DNA of 28,502 nt, from contig USJU01000004.1 in NCBI GenBank assembly GCA_900555085.1, positions 1-28,502 on the forward strand, read 5' to 3'. The stretch is from an uncultured Clostridium sp. Lineage in GTDB: Bacteria; Bacillota; Clostridia; TANB77; CAG-508. The notes beneath the pieces were generated by a model. That model made no database searches. It was not told the DNA's origin and worked only from the letters and a program-made list of their open reading frames with translations. Positions 1 through 10,036 of the stretch are shown one piece after another. The translations under genes were made by a program, and so were the position numbers. Numbering within the stretch: position 1 is the stretch's first letter; the number at the start of each line of letters is the position of its first letter.

Positions 1-42
1 TTTCAAGAAAAAGTCTAAACCTGTCCCGAAAAGAACAAAAAA

Positions 43-85
43 GTGGCTTCGCCACACGGGTCGCCTTAGGCCGCCGACCCCTACA
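43..85. repeat. GC-rich intergenic palindromes, copy A of a dispersed REP-like repeat
   Basis: Two small hairpins stand out in otherwise AT-rich DNA. The first is GTGGC-TTC-GCCAC at 43-55. The second has arms GGGTCG (58-63) and CGACCC (75-80) and is followed by CCCTACA. The second matches the element at 19167-19199 in its GGGTCGCC start, its CGCCGA middle and its CCTACA end. Dispersed repeats of this kind are common in AT-rich Clostridia and are usually non-autonomous. The function here is unknown. Bases 1-148 hold no gene that I can see, only this repeat and the terminator that follows it. Confidence 0.6.
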
Positions 86-109
86 TCCAAAATAGAAATT
101 TCCTATAAT

Positions 110-137
110 ACAAAAACAGACGACCTTAAGATCGTCT
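110..137 (-). terminator. Rho-independent terminator of the adhesin operon
   Basis: On the minus strand the sequence reads AGACGATC-TTAA-GGTCGTCT (137 down to 118), an 8-bp stem with one G-T pair. It is followed by GTTTTTG. It begins about 12 bases past the stop codon at 149, where a terminator for the adhesin gene is expected. Confidence 0.75.
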
Positions 138-148
138 ATCTTTGTTTG

Positions 149-3100
149 TTATTTTTTGTTTCTAGCTTTTAGCACTTTTCTGTTTATTAGATATATTCCT
201 CCTGCTAATATTATTGCTGATATTGTTGCTATTATTGTCCAAATTACTCTTTGACTACCAAATGGTGGTACTATTTGCACTTCTTGTGCTTTATCTGAAT
301 CTGGCTCATAATCAAGAGTTATTAGTGTTTTTGGATTTAAATCTCCTGGTATTGATAAAATATAATCTTCTTTTTTATTTAAATCCTCTTCACTTTTTAT
401 TGGAGCTCCTCTTTCTCCTGTTACATCTGATAATAACTTGTCTTCTTTTATACTATAGCTTCTTCTTCCTGATGTATTAGTTGATTGTATTATTTCTACA
501 TAATTATTATATACTAGCTCATTCTTATCTTTATCATCTTCTGAAGATAATACTTTAGATACTGTTAAATATATTGAAACTGTTGTGTCTCCTGGATTTA
601 ATTCTTTATTAAGTTTTGTTGTTATAAGTTTTGTATTTATGCTATTAGCTTCATTTTGTGCATCATCTCCTAGCATATTTATTTCTTCTTCCGTTGCTAC
701 ATTCCAGTTTTTTTCGTTTGTATCTTCTGCATTTTCTGGATTTGATTGCATATTTCTATCATATAATAATTTATTATCTACATAGTCTATTACTTTATCT
801 GCTTTAGTTGTTACTATTTTTTGTCCTTCTCCTACTTCTCCATAATCATAGTATTTTCTTGAATTATTATCTGTTATTAATGTTCCATCTAACTTATATG
901 CATAGCCAGAAGAAATATAATCTAATTCACCTGTATTTTCTACTTCATATTTATATGTTATTTTTAAAGTTGATCCATATATTAGGTTCTCATCTACTAT
1001 TGCTTGTACATATCTCTCTGTCCAAGATGTACTATTTATTGATCTTTGCTTTCCATCTATTAATGTTCTTCCATCAGATGTTGTTAATGTAATATGGTCT
1101 ACAGTTTTATTTATTTTTAATTCTGAACGTGGTCTTTCTGCTAAACCTAGGTTCATATTTTGAATTCCATATTTATACTTTTCATCTTTACTATTTGATA
1201 TGTTATTACCTGCCCAATTTATTGGTGCACAGAACTTAGCTGTTGTTGCAGTATTATAAAATCTTGGATCTCCTGGTGATATTTTTTCATAACTTTCTAA
1301 TTGTATTGCATTCATATTCTCTAGATTACTCTCTTGCATTATTGTATCATCGTCTTTTGCTACAGACTTATTTTCTATATTTTGATGTGTATACCAATAA
1401 TGCTCTTCTCCATTTGGCAATTGTTCTGTTGTATTAATAGATTCATAATTTTCTCCTGTTGCATCTATTGTTGACTTATAGTCTTGTGCATTATATATTC
1501 CTGTACTTCCATCTCCATAGGTAAACCTAATTACGTAATTTGCACTTGGTATATAACCTTCTATTGAATATTCACCTTTATCATCTGTTGTTGCTGAATC
1601 TTGTGTTTCAAATTCATCACCATTAAATAGAAGAACTTTACTTGTAGTATCTCCATTTGAATTAGGCTCTTTTATTTCTAATAATTCAACTTTTACTCTT
1701 GATATTTTTCTATCTTCATTTTCTGTATATCTTCCATCGCCCAATCTCTTATTTTCATTATTTGTTGTTTTATCTTCAAATACTTTTCCAGATAATGTTC
1801 TTACTGTATCATCAACTTGTAGTCTTATTCCTAATGATCTCATTGCATCATCTTCGTTGAAGAATTTTAATACTGTATTTGGATCTGTACTTTTTCTTAT
1901 TTCTGATACATATTTTTGAATATCTAAATTTCCTGAATTTGAATCATCATCTATTTTTCCAGCATTTCCTGACTGGCCATTTCCAAAATCTCCATAATAT
2001 TCACTACCATAACATGATATTTCTGCAACTGTTTCAAACGTTTTTAATACATCATCTGGATTTTCTATACAATTTTTAATTGTTTCTCTTGAAAGTTTTA
2101 ATCTTATATCTACTGTTTTGTTTTCTTTAGGTATAACATTTGAATTCTTAAGTTGTATTTCACATTTCTTGAATTTTGAATTTTCGTCACCAACTTCTTC
2201 ACTAAATTTATGTATGTTTCTATCTGAGTTATATTGATCTTCAAGTTCAAGTCTACTATCATACCAGAAATTAATACTTTTTATTATTCCTGTGAAGTTT
2301 TCTAATGATTCATTATTAATTGTAAGTTTATAATTTAAATACACAGCAAGCTCTTTATTTCTATCATCCTCATCCTCATAATTATAATCTGATTCTTTAA
2401 TATATAAATCATCCTTTAAAATTGTACCATCTATTATTCCTCCATTTATTGAATCAATTTTTTGTGTTACACCATTTATAGATATTTCCATAGATTCTAA
2501 TTTATTTTCAAGACTTAAGTCAAAGTGTCTTTTAAATATTCCTAAATTTAAGTAATTTTTATATGCTGTACTTGAATCTATATTTTCTGAGTATGCATAT
2601 ATTCCAAATTCTGCTTGACTTACATTTAATTTATTTGTTGCTCCTGTTACTTGTGGTTGTTTTTGTGGTGATTCTTCTTCCGAAGTATTCTTTAAACTAT
2701 ATCTTTCACTGTTTTCATTATTATACTTTTCATAATTTTTTCCATATATTTCTGTAAATTTACTATTAAAATTCTTTCTATCCGTCCATTTTTCTTTTGC
2801 ATATGATGAATTTTCGTTTCCACCTACTCCATATTTTACATTTTCATATTCTTGTCCATTATAAATAAATCTAACATAATAACTTAGTGTTTTATTAATA
2901 TCTCCTTCTATACCACCTGTTACTTTATCTATGGATATATCTTTTGATCTCAATCCTTTAAATGTATATTCCCCAGATGCATTAGTATATGTAGAATTCA
3001 CAAATGTTCCATCTGATTTATATAATTCTACTCTAATTCCTTCTACTAATTTTTCTGTATGATCCATTACATTATTTCTTGGAGTAGTTTTTTTACCATT

Positions 3101-4381
3101 TTTAGTCTCTGGAGCATCTATAAATACATGCCCTTTAATATTATATCCTGTTGGAACATAAGTATTATTATTTTTTAATACAAAAACTTTTGATTCATTA
3201 AATTTTGCTTCAAATGTTACATATATGTCATAATATGCTACCGTTTTACCATTATAGCCATTTAAAGTTGTTTTATTTGGTTTTATCTTCAAATTATTCG
3301 TACCAAATTCGAACTCTACTAACTTGCCAGATTTATCCTTTGGAGCATTAGCTCCAGATAGTATAGGTACCAACCCTGTACCATATTTATCAATATAAAC
3401 ATCATCTGAATCTATAGTTATTTTATCATTTCCTATAGAATAATATCTAATGCAATAAGTTAATTTATCTCCATTTATTACAGTTGGATTTCCAGCATTC
3501 ATATTTATTGAATATCTATTACTTGCATTTACTGCTACATTATTAACAGTAATTGTTGGTTCAGAAAATTTAAACTCATCTCCCTCGTATATTCTATTCA
3601 TTTTATACAAAAATTTAATTGGCACTACACGAGAATTATCTAATCCTACCGTTTTAGAAATTGTATTTGTTTCTTTTTGTGTTTCAAATCGTATTAAGTC
3701 TTGCACAGTTTTACCTTTATTAAATTTATTTTCGACATCACTGTTGCTCCCTTTTATATAATCGTATTTAGCATATTTACCTGAATATGTATATGTTTTA
3801 GCTATAAGTCGAACATATACTTTTGTATATTTTTTATATTCACTAGATTTTATAAAAATATCTGTAGCTTTATTTGCTTCGACTTTTCTTAATTGTTCAT
3901 TTTCATTATCAACTTTAACAACTTCATTTCCACTAGAATTTCTATATTGAGTTAAAATTTCATCATTACCATTTTCATCAACTCCAATAATTCTTATATA
4001 TAAATTTCCATCACTCCCCAATTTGCTTGCATCATTTATTTTAGGATATATATCATTGAGTTTTATAAATTTTGTACTTACATTGTTATACTTCATAGAT
4101 ACTTCTTTTGAAGTCATTTTACTTAAATCCACACTTAAATCATCTTTTGTAATTTCCTCACTAAACTTAATATCTTTTTTATTAATTACCTTTTTAATTA
4201 TACTACCAATATTAGCATTAATTTCCTTTTCTGCCACTTTATCATCATGTATTTCTTCTCCGTATAATTCATTTAATCCTGATAATATATTAAACATTTT
4301 TACTGCATATTGATTATTATCATCTTCTTCTTTTTTAGGATAACCATATTGAACCATATTATCTCTATTTAAATACCACAC
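149..4381 (-). CDS. Large SdrD-like surface adhesin, main part (downstream of a frameshift)
   Basis: This is the main part of a secreted, wall-associated adhesin. The frame is open back to about 4432, so the listed start (a GTG) is not the true one. Just upstream of it the open frame encodes LQQAAVW, which fits the T-Q-x-A-(I/V)-W motif whose Gln forms the internal thioester of Gram-positive thioester domains (TED). Two SdrD B-like repeats follow, near residues 413-520 (GHVFID...NASGEYTFKGL) and 861-955 (GKVFED...DDKGEYSIEGY). A DUF11-like segment lies near 1090-1190. The end is PPFGSQR, a membrane helix at about 1379-1400 and a basic tail. That looks like a sorting signal without a proper LPXTG. 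Residues 1-410 and 600-850 match nothing I recognise. The gene is the second in a two-gene operon and ends at the terminator at 110-137. Its N-terminus is encoded separately at 4416-4733. Confidence 0.85.
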   Translation of the reverse strand: MWYLNRDNMVQYGYPKKEEDDNNQYAVKMFNILSGLNELYGEEIHDDKVAEKEINANIGSIIKKVINKKDIKFSEEITKDDLSVDLSKMTSKEVSMKYNNVSTKFIKLNDIYPKINDASKLGSDGNLYIRIIGVDENGNDEILTQYRNSSGNEVVKVDNENEQLRKVEANKATDIFIKSSEYKKYTKVYVRLIAKTYTYSGKYAKYDYIKGSNSDVENKFNKGKTVQDLIRFETQKETNTISKTVGLDNSRVVPIKFLYKMNRIYEGDEFKFSEPTITVNNVAVNASNRYSINMNAGNPTVINGDKLTYCIRYYSIGNDKITIDSDDVYIDKYGTGLVPILSGANAPKDKSGKLVEFEFGTNNLKIKPNKTTLNGYNGKTVAYYDIYVTFEAKFNESKVFVLKNNNTYVPTGYNIKGHVFIDAPETKNGKKTTPRNNVMDHTEKLVEGIRVELYKSDGTFVNSTYTNASGEYTFKGLRSKDISIDKVTGGIEGDINKTLSYYVRFIYNGQEYENVKYGVGGNENSSYAKEKWTDRKNFNSKFTEIYGKNYEKYNNENSERYSLKNTSEEESPQKQPQVTGATNKLNVSQAEFGIYAYSENIDSSTAYKNYLNLGIFKRHFDLSLENKLESMEISINGVTQKIDSINGGIIDGTILKDDLYIKESDYNYEDEDDRNKELAVYLNYKLTINNESLENFTGIIKSINFWYDSRLELEDQYNSDRNIHKFSEEVGDENSKFKKCEIQLKNSNVIPKENKTVDIRLKLSRETIKNCIENPDDVLKTFETVAEISCYGSEYYGDFGNGQSGNAGKIDDDSNSGNLDIQKYVSEIRKSTDPNTVLKFFNEDDAMRSLGIRLQVDDTVRTLSGKVFEDKTTNNENKRLGDGRYTENEDRKISRVKVELLEIKEPNSNGDTTSKVLLFNGDEFETQDSATTDDKGEYSIEGYIPSANYVIRFTYGDGSTGIYNAQDYKSTIDATGENYESINTTEQLPNGEEHYWYTHQNIENKSVAKDDDTIMQESNLENMNAIQLESYEKISPGDPRFYNTATTAKFCAPINWAGNNISNSKDEKYKYGIQNMNLGLAERPRSELKINKTVDHITLTTSDGRTLIDGKQRSINSTSWTERYVQAIVDENLIYGSTLKITYKYEVENTGELDYISSGYAYKLDGTLITDNNSRKYYDYGEVGEGQKIVTTKADKVIDYVDNKLLYDRNMQSNPENAEDTNEKNWNVATEEEINMLGDDAQNEANSINTKLITTKLNKELNPGDTTVSIYLTVSKVLSSEDDKDKNELVYNNYVEIIQSTNTSGRRSYSIKEDKLLSDVTGERGAPIKSEEDLNKKEDYILSIPGDLNPKTLITLDYEPDSDKAQEVQIVPPFGSQRVIWTIIATISAIILAGGIYLINRKVLKARNKK

Positions 4382-4415
4382 AGCAGCTTGTTGTAGTAAT
4401 TCAGATTTTATTTTT

Positions 4416-4733
4416 TCACCATCTTGTCCGGGTTATATTTACTTTCTTAATTTCTTCCATAAGATATGCTGTTCCCTGTTTTAATGGTTTTACTTCATCT
4501 AACATTTCATATCTAATATTACCAACTCCTGTTATGTGTTTACCATGTTCTCTACAAAATGTAAGATTCCCATCAAAGGCTGATGTAAAAGGTGCATATC
4601 TTTCCTTATCGTTTCTTTCAATGTATGTAACTTTATCCGAAAAAAATTCAGCATAGCTATTTACATTTCCAATTATTACACAAGAAACTGCAATTATAAA
4701 AAAACATATTATTTTCTTTAACTTTCTTTTCAT
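4416..4733 (-). pseudogene. N-terminal fragment of the same adhesin: signal peptide plus first half of a thioester domain
   Basis: The piece starts with a basic end and a hydrophobic signal segment (residues about 1-28, ending near NSYA). Cys60 in FCREHG is a good candidate for the thioester Cys of a TED domain. The start has a clear AAAGGAGGT about 8 bases upstream, and the gene follows the 1590-residue wall protein by only 18 bases. The frame ends in KVNITRTRW and a stop. Removing one C from CCCGG near 4427-4431 would instead read NITGQDGEK and run on into the 1410-residue frame. The two pieces are therefore one gene with a single-base insertion. Whether the insertion is real, phase-variable or an assembly error cannot be told from the sequence. 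Confidence 0.8.
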
Positions 4734-4751
4734 TTTTATACCTCCTTTCTT

Positions 4752-7700
4752 CTAAAATTTTAAAACTCTTTTATTTATTTCGTATGCAGCTACACAAATT
4801 ATAACCATTATAGATATTGTTAATGTAATATATGTTACTGGTCCACCTGTTTTTAATCCTAGTATTACATTTGCTGAAGATTGGTCATCTTCTCCTTCTT
4901 TGTTGTTTCCTGGTGTTGAATCTGTATCTGCTTGTCCATATTCATTGTAATCTTCTGCTATTTCTGCTGTATTGGAATATATACCATTTCCGTTTTCATT
5001 CATATTTTTTGTTAATACTAAAGTTACTGTTTTGCTTTCTCCTGGGTTTATTATTGTATTTGCTAAAGCTTTTGTTTCTATATTTTTGTTTGTAGATGTA
5101 TACCAATCTTTGTTCAATTCTGTAGAAAAATCGAATCCTTCTGGTAAATAATCTACTATTTTTGTTGCAGAACCTGGTATATCTCCTTCGTTTGTTATTG
5201 TTATTTCATATTCTATAGCAACTTTTGTATTGTTTATATATTTATAATCTAAATCTATTTTTGCAAGTTGTGTATCGTATTTTTTAGTTTGTGTTTTCTT
5301 TGTGTTTGCCATTGATATTTGTTTTACTTTTTTATTTAAACTTAAATCGAAATTGCTTCCTTCCATTAAACCTATGTTTATGTTTGCAATACTTTTATTC
5401 ATAATTTCTATTGTATTTGTTGTTGCTACTGTTTTTCCTTCATATGTTCCTTTTACCACATTTGAATTTAAACTTTCTTCTATTCCTTCTTTTTGGTATG
5501 TTGTTGGCATATATTTTGTTGTATCATATTCAAATATTACTGTATAATTTCCTGCTACTAAATTTTGTAGTGTATATGTTCCGTCTTCTAATGTTGTTGT
5601 AGTAGCTTTTTGAGTCCCATTATTATCCATTGCTTTTACTGCAATTCCAGATAATTTTGTTTCGTTTTCCTCCATTGTTCCATCTTTATTTTGGTCTACC
5701 CATGCTGTTCCAGATATTTTGTATGTATCTGAATTATCTGGTGTTGGAAGAGGATTATCATTGTTATTATCGTCATCATCTTCCATAGTAAACTTTTCTA
5801 ATACATATTTATATGTTTTATTATAATTTAATTCATCTATCTGAATTGTATTTTCTATATCTATATCTTTAGGTATACTTGTTTCTACATATACATCACT
5901 TTTAACAATTATTGTACATGTTTCATTAGCTTTAATTGTAGTATAATAGTCTATAGCATTCTCTATACCAATATAGTCGTATTCTTCGTTATTATTACTT
6001 AAAGTTTTTCCATCCACTTCTACTGTTGGAATATCAAAACTGCTATCAAATTTCACTCTAGTTGAAATTCCATATAAATCTACTTCACTTGTGTTTTTTA
6101 TTTCTATTTTGTATTCTACTTCTTCTCCGTTTTTTATATATTCTCCATCACTAACATTTGAAGTTACATCAACTGTATATGTTTTTTCTTTTGCATTTAC
6201 CCTTATTGCATTTGTTTGTTGTTCTCCTTTATCACATATAATATTTGCAAATAGTTTTTTATTTTTAAATTTTTCTGTTGCCTTTAATCTTATTCCAAAT
6301 GTTATTTCTTGTAATTCTATTTCACCTAAATCTATTGTTAATTTTCTTGTATTATTATTATATAAAACCTTTGCTGTATCTATCGCTTGTTCATCATTAT
6401 CATAATCATATGCAGTTGCATCTACAAATTCCATACCTTCTGGAACTTGCATTTCAACTTTTACATTTTTTAAACCATTTCCATCACATAAATATATACC
6501 ATATGATTTTGTCTCTCCTACAAATACATATTGATAATTGTTAGTAAGTCTTATTATAGCTATATTTCTTTCTTTAGTACTTATGCTTTTACTATTTGTT
6601 GTTTTTTCTTCAAAGTTTGTTCCTTTTACACTTGCAATAATATTTTCATTTTTTCCTGCCTCTTTAACATACAAATATACTTCTTTTTGAACTTCTTCAT
6701 TTGCAGAAAGTTTTCCAACATTTATTTCTATATTCTTCACTGTTTCATCTTGTATAAAAGATTCTCCAACATTTGTACTTGTATCTATAACTGAATATAC
6801 AAATCCATCTGGTACAGGAATATTTACATTTATTTCCTCTGCTTCTGCTGTTCCTTTATTTTTTATTGTTACTATATATTTTACATTTTGTTCTACATAT
6901 GCTACACCATCTGCTGTGTTATCTTCTAATGTTGCTTCTATTATTGGTCCATCTCCTGTTGATAATACTACTGGTGTTGCTGTTTTGTTTAATGCTTCTG
7001 TTTGTGTATTGTATTCAACACTATATGTTGAAGCTAAATTTTCACCATATTCTAGGTTTTCTGGTAATTCCATATTATAGCTAAAGTTTACTTCTTCACC
7101 TTGTGCCATTTCTTTATTTATAACTATTAAATATGATTTTGCATTTTGTTTTATTTCTGTTGTCCATCCATTTGTACTGTCTTGTAAATTATCTGTTGCA
7201 TCTGCTTTTTCGCTGTAGTATACAGTATAGTCTATGTTTTCTGTAGTTCCAACTGCACTTGCTAATTTTGCAGATATTGTTGAACCTAAATTGTCTCCTT
7301 CTGTTCCAATTCTTCCTAGAATTTTCATTCCTGTTACAGGTTCGCTTTCATTATTTATTATTGTTTGATTATATGTTGCTGTTGTTTTTTCTGCATTTCT
7401 TTTTAATTCAATTTCTTCTTTATTGCTTCCTATTGATGTTGCTGTTTCTCCTGTTGATGTATTTGTAACACTATTTATTGCTATTACTCCTACTGGTGCT
7501 ACTATATTTAATGGTGTTGTTGTAACACCTGCATTTTCTAAGTTTATTGCTTTTTCGTTTGTATAATTCATTGTTATTTGTGTTTCTTTTGAAGTTGCTG
7601 CCTTTTTTAGTGTAATGTCTGTATTTACTATTATTGTTATTCCTTTGTTGTTATCTGTAATAAATTGTGTTTGTTCTCCTGTTAATGCTATATTAATTAT

Positions 7701-9524
7701 TCTTCCTGCTTCTACTGTAGTATTTGCTATTTGTAACTCATTGTTAAATAGCATATTTACAGATTTTACATTTACATTTTCTATTTCTTCTGGTAGTTCT
7801 ATTCTTACTGTTGGATTTTTATATAAATCGTCTGTTATATCGTCTGATTCTAACACTGCTCTTAATTCTACATTTTCATTTGTTACTACAGTTGATAAAT
7901 CTTTTTTACTTATTTGTACTTGTGCTTTTGTAGCTGTTTCTTCAAATGTTGTTATTGCACTTTTTGTTTGTTGTTCTTGATTTTTGTTTATTCCTATTAA
8001 TGTTGCTTCTATGTTTCTTATTTGTTTTTGTGTATTATAATTGTATGTACTTTTAGCTGATAATGCTTTATTGTTTTCTATAATTAATTTTCCTTCTGAT
8101 ACTGGTGTTGTTGTTTCTATTTTTATGTTGTTATAATTTGCTTGATAGTTATATACTAGGTTTCCGTATTCATCTACTTGTGTATTATTATCTATTGTAG
8201 CTATTAAGTTTTCTCCATTGTAAATTTTTAATTGTCCATTTTCTCCCAATATTTTATTAAAGTTTGCTTTGTTTACTTTTGTAGTTTTATAAATTGTATT
8301 TGCTTGTACTTTTTTTCCGTCTTCTAAATTGTATGCTTCTGTATCTTTAAAAAAGATTATTCCTTCTATTGCATCTTTGTATATTACATTTGCTGTTAAT
8401 GTTTCATCATATTGTGTTTCATAATTTGAATTTGCATACATATAACCTTTACTTATTTTTTCTGTAGCTGCTATTTCATATTCTACAAAATTCCCGTTAA
8501 CTGTTATTTCTTGTGTTTTATTTACATTTCCTTCTACTGAATTTTCTGTGTATGTATTTATTGTATTTTTTGCATTTAATTCTATAGCTGGAACTATTTC
8601 TTCTGTATTATATATGTAAGTTACTATAAATTCGTCTGTTCCCTGCTTCCATGATATTTTTTCTTCTTGAGTTGGTGCATTTTCTACGTTTATTGTTATT
8701 TCTCCTGTTTCTTTATTGTAGTTCCAATTTTCTGCACTAAAACTATCTCCATTTAACATACCATTTGTTGCTACTGTTGAATTTGCATGTATTCTAACTT
8801 CTTCTGGTAGATTATTGTTTATTTTTGGAGCTTGTATATTTATATTTGTATTTTTTATTGGTAAAACATTTTCATTTAATGTAGATGTTACTTTTGTTTC
8901 TATTATAGATTTGTTTTCGTATTTTATATATTTTTGAACATTTTCGTCTATATTTGAAATTACATTATTAGATACCCAATTAATTCCAACATTTATTTGT
9001 GAGTTTATGTTTTTAACTTCTCCTTTAATATTTGTATAATTTCCCGCAAATGTTATTGTTGACTCTTTTGAGCAATAATTACTTTCTACATATTCTGGAT
9101 GGTTTTCTTTTATTTTTGCTGATATTATTATTTTTTTGTTATTGTTTATTTGGTTTAATTCTATTTTTTTAGAATCTGAATTTTTAACAATTCCTTCTAC
9201 ACTTTGTGACTCTATAGATTCTATTTCAAAATTAGAATTGTTTAGTTCTATTGCACTTTCCTTTAAGAAACCATTTTGAATATTTATTTCAAAATTTATA
9301 TATGCTTCTTGCTTTGTATCTAGAGTTGCACTATGCATTTGATTTTCGTTTACATAGAAATATGAATCAAAGCTTACATTTTTATCGCTTGATTCTTTTT
9401 TTTGGTTTTCTAAATCTTCAAATGCTGCATATGCTTCGGTTCCAATAAAAAGCAAATTTCCAGATGTTAATGCCAAAGTAATTAAAATTACTAAAAGTTT
9501 GTTTAATATTTGTTTTACCATCAT
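4752..9524 (-). CDS. 1590-residue secreted wall protein with DUF11-like and SdrD B-like domains
   Basis: The protein has a signal peptide (residues 1-33, likely cut after AYA), then a long beta-rich, Asn/Thr-rich region without a recognised family. DUF11-like beta modules lie near 875-950, 1120-1215 and 1438-1515, each with the pattern 'VKYIVTIKNKG...VPDGF'. An acidic Asp/Asn linker spans about 1247-1264. One SdrD B-like domain lies at 1268-1345 (SGTAWVDQNKDG...LEDGTYTLQNL). The C-terminus has LKTGGP, a membrane helix (1564-1583) and NKRVLKF, a sorting-like signal that departs from LPXTG. The start is supported by AGGAGG five bases upstream, and a promoter lies at 9564-9592. It is the first gene of the operon with the thioester adhesin. 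A role as a stalk or scaffold in surface attachment is inferred from the domains. No ligand can be named. Confidence 0.85.
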   Translation of the reverse strand: MMVKQILNKLLVILITLALTSGNLLFIGTEAYAAFEDLENQKKESSDKNVSFDSYFYVNENQMHSATLDTKQEAYINFEINIQNGFLKESAIELNNSNFEIESIESQSVEGIVKNSDSKKIELNQINNNKKIIISAKIKENHPEYVESNYCSKESTITFAGNYTNIKGEVKNINSQINVGINWVSNNVISNIDENVQKYIKYENKSIIETKVTSTLNENVLPIKNTNINIQAPKINNNLPEEVRIHANSTVATNGMLNGDSFSAENWNYNKETGEITINVENAPTQEEKISWKQGTDEFIVTYIYNTEEIVPAIELNAKNTINTYTENSVEGNVNKTQEITVNGNFVEYEIAATEKISKGYMYANSNYETQYDETLTANVIYKDAIEGIIFFKDTEAYNLEDGKKVQANTIYKTTKVNKANFNKILGENGQLKIYNGENLIATIDNNTQVDEYGNLVYNYQANYNNIKIETTTPVSEGKLIIENNKALSAKSTYNYNTQKQIRNIEATLIGINKNQEQQTKSAITTFEETATKAQVQISKKDLSTVVTNENVELRAVLESDDITDDLYKNPTVRIELPEEIENVNVKSVNMLFNNELQIANTTVEAGRIINIALTGEQTQFITDNNKGITIIVNTDITLKKAATSKETQITMNYTNEKAINLENAGVTTTPLNIVAPVGVIAINSVTNTSTGETATSIGSNKEEIELKRNAEKTTATYNQTIINNESEPVTGMKILGRIGTEGDNLGSTISAKLASAVGTTENIDYTVYYSEKADATDNLQDSTNGWTTEIKQNAKSYLIVINKEMAQGEEVNFSYNMELPENLEYGENLASTYSVEYNTQTEALNKTATPVVLSTGDGPIIEATLEDNTADGVAYVEQNVKYIVTIKNKGTAEAEEINVNIPVPDGFVYSVIDTSTNVGESFIQDETVKNIEINVGKLSANEEVQKEVYLYVKEAGKNENIIASVKGTNFEEKTTNSKSISTKERNIAIIRLTNNYQYVFVGETKSYGIYLCDGNGLKNVKVEMQVPEGMEFVDATAYDYDNDEQAIDTAKVLYNNNTRKLTIDLGEIELQEITFGIRLKATEKFKNKKLFANIICDKGEQQTNAIRVNAKEKTYTVDVTSNVSDGEYIKNGEEVEYKIEIKNTSEVDLYGISTRVKFDSSFDIPTVEVDGKTLSNNNEEYDYIGIENAIDYYTTIKANETCTIIVKSDVYVETSIPKDIDIENTIQIDELNYNKTYKYVLEKFTMEDDDDNNNDNPLPTPDNSDTYKISGTAWVDQNKDGTMEENETKLSGIAVKAMDNNGTQKATTTTLEDGTYTLQNLVAGNYTVIFEYDTTKYMPTTYQKEGIEESLNSNVVKGTYEGKTVATTNTIEIMNKSIANINIGLMEGSNFDLSLNKKVKQISMANTKKTQTKKYDTQLAKIDLDYKYINNTKVAIEYEITITNEGDIPGSATKIVDYLPEGFDFSTELNKDWYTSTNKNIETKALANTIINPGESKTVTLVLTKNMNENGNGIYSNTAEIAEDYNEYGQADTDSTPGNNKEGEDDQSSANVILGLKTGGPVTYITLTISIMVIICVAAYEINKRVLKF

Positions 9525-9563
9525 TTGTTCCTCCTGAATAATTGTTATACTTATATATAATAA

Positions 9564-9592
9564 AGTATAAATGAGTTTTTTTTTGCTTTCAA
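9564..9592 (-). promoter_or_regulatory. Sigma-A-type promoter of the surface-protein operon
   Basis: On the minus strand there is TTGAAA (9592-9587), 17 bases of spacer, then TATACT (9569-9564). The -10 is about 40 bases before the start codon at 9524. Both boxes are one or two bases from consensus and the spacing is ideal. Confidence 0.65.
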
Positions 9593-9832
9593 TAAGTAGT
9601 TTTTTCCAAAATTTCTAACTATTTACGGATACTATTTTTCGCCTTTTTATTACTTTTTTATTACATTTTTGTATCTTTTATAAATGTTTATATTACTTTT
9701 TTGTATTATTTTGTTTTTTTCTTTTATTTCCGTAGGAGTTTAACATTTTTTTTATTTTTTCATATTATGTTATAGTTATTTATTTTTGCTTTTGGCATAA
9801 GATATTTATATATAATATTTGGAGGTTTTTAT
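9593..9832. other. AT-rich divergent intergenic region
   Basis: About 240 bases between the divergent surface-protein and small-gene operons, very rich in T on the plus strand. TATTACTTTTTT-like units recur around 9648-9705. Before the plus-strand gene, TTGGCA (9792-9797) and TATAAT (9811-9816) are only 13 bases apart, too close for a normal sigma-A promoter. I see no RNA gene or coding frame here. Confidence 0.4.
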
Positions 9833-9994
9833 ATGAATAATTCTAACAATTTTGATATGAAACAACTAATGAATATGCTTTCTAAAGTTGATAAAAAAGA
9901 TTTACAATATAGTATTCAAAAGGCTAATGAAATTATGAAATCTGATAATAGAGATGAAATTATAAACGAATTAAAAAAGAATTTAAATAAATAA
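9833..9994 (+). CDS. Small 53-residue protein of unknown function
   Basis: An ATG at 9833 with GGAGG seven bases upstream opens a 53-residue frame that begins MNNSNNFDMKQLMNMLSKVD and ends ELKKNLNK. It is charged, probably helical, and has no signal or membrane segment. It is the first of four small plus-strand genes packed into 970 bases. Its 'QLMNMLSKVDKKDLQYSIQKANEIM' pattern resembles small proteins that I loosely associate with sporulating Firmicutes. I cannot name a family, so no function is assigned. The strong ribosome binding site is the best evidence that it is real. Confidence 0.65.
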   Translation: MNNSNNFDMKQLMNMLSKVDKKDLQYSIQKANEIMKSDNRDEIINELKKNLNK

Positions 9995-9995
9995 A

Positions 9996-10018
9996 GGCGA
10001 CCAATGGTCGCCCCTACA
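9996..10018. repeat. REP-like palindrome between two small genes
   Basis: GGCGACC (9996-10002), AAT, GGTCGCC (10006-10012) form a perfect 7-bp hairpin, followed by CCCTACA. It begins two bases after the stop of the 53-residue gene and ends 18 bases before the next start. The core is nearly the same as that of the terminator at 17961-17985, but without T-runs. Transcription probably reads through it. It could insulate or stabilise the mRNA between the two genes. Confidence 0.6.
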
Positions 10019-10036
10019 ATGAAAAGGAGTGTTTGT

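Noticed and set aside
4023..4313. Plus-strand Leu/Phe/Ile-rich frames opposite the adhesin genes (for example 4023-4313, 6091-6405, 7615-7980)
   Set aside because: They are antisense shadows of AT-rich coding DNA, have no ribosome binding sites, and give only low-complexity hydrophobic products.
10004..10036. Upstream extension of the 139-residue gene (MVAPTMKRSV)
   Set aside because: It is coded by the REP-like palindrome. The ribosome binding site points to ATG 10037.
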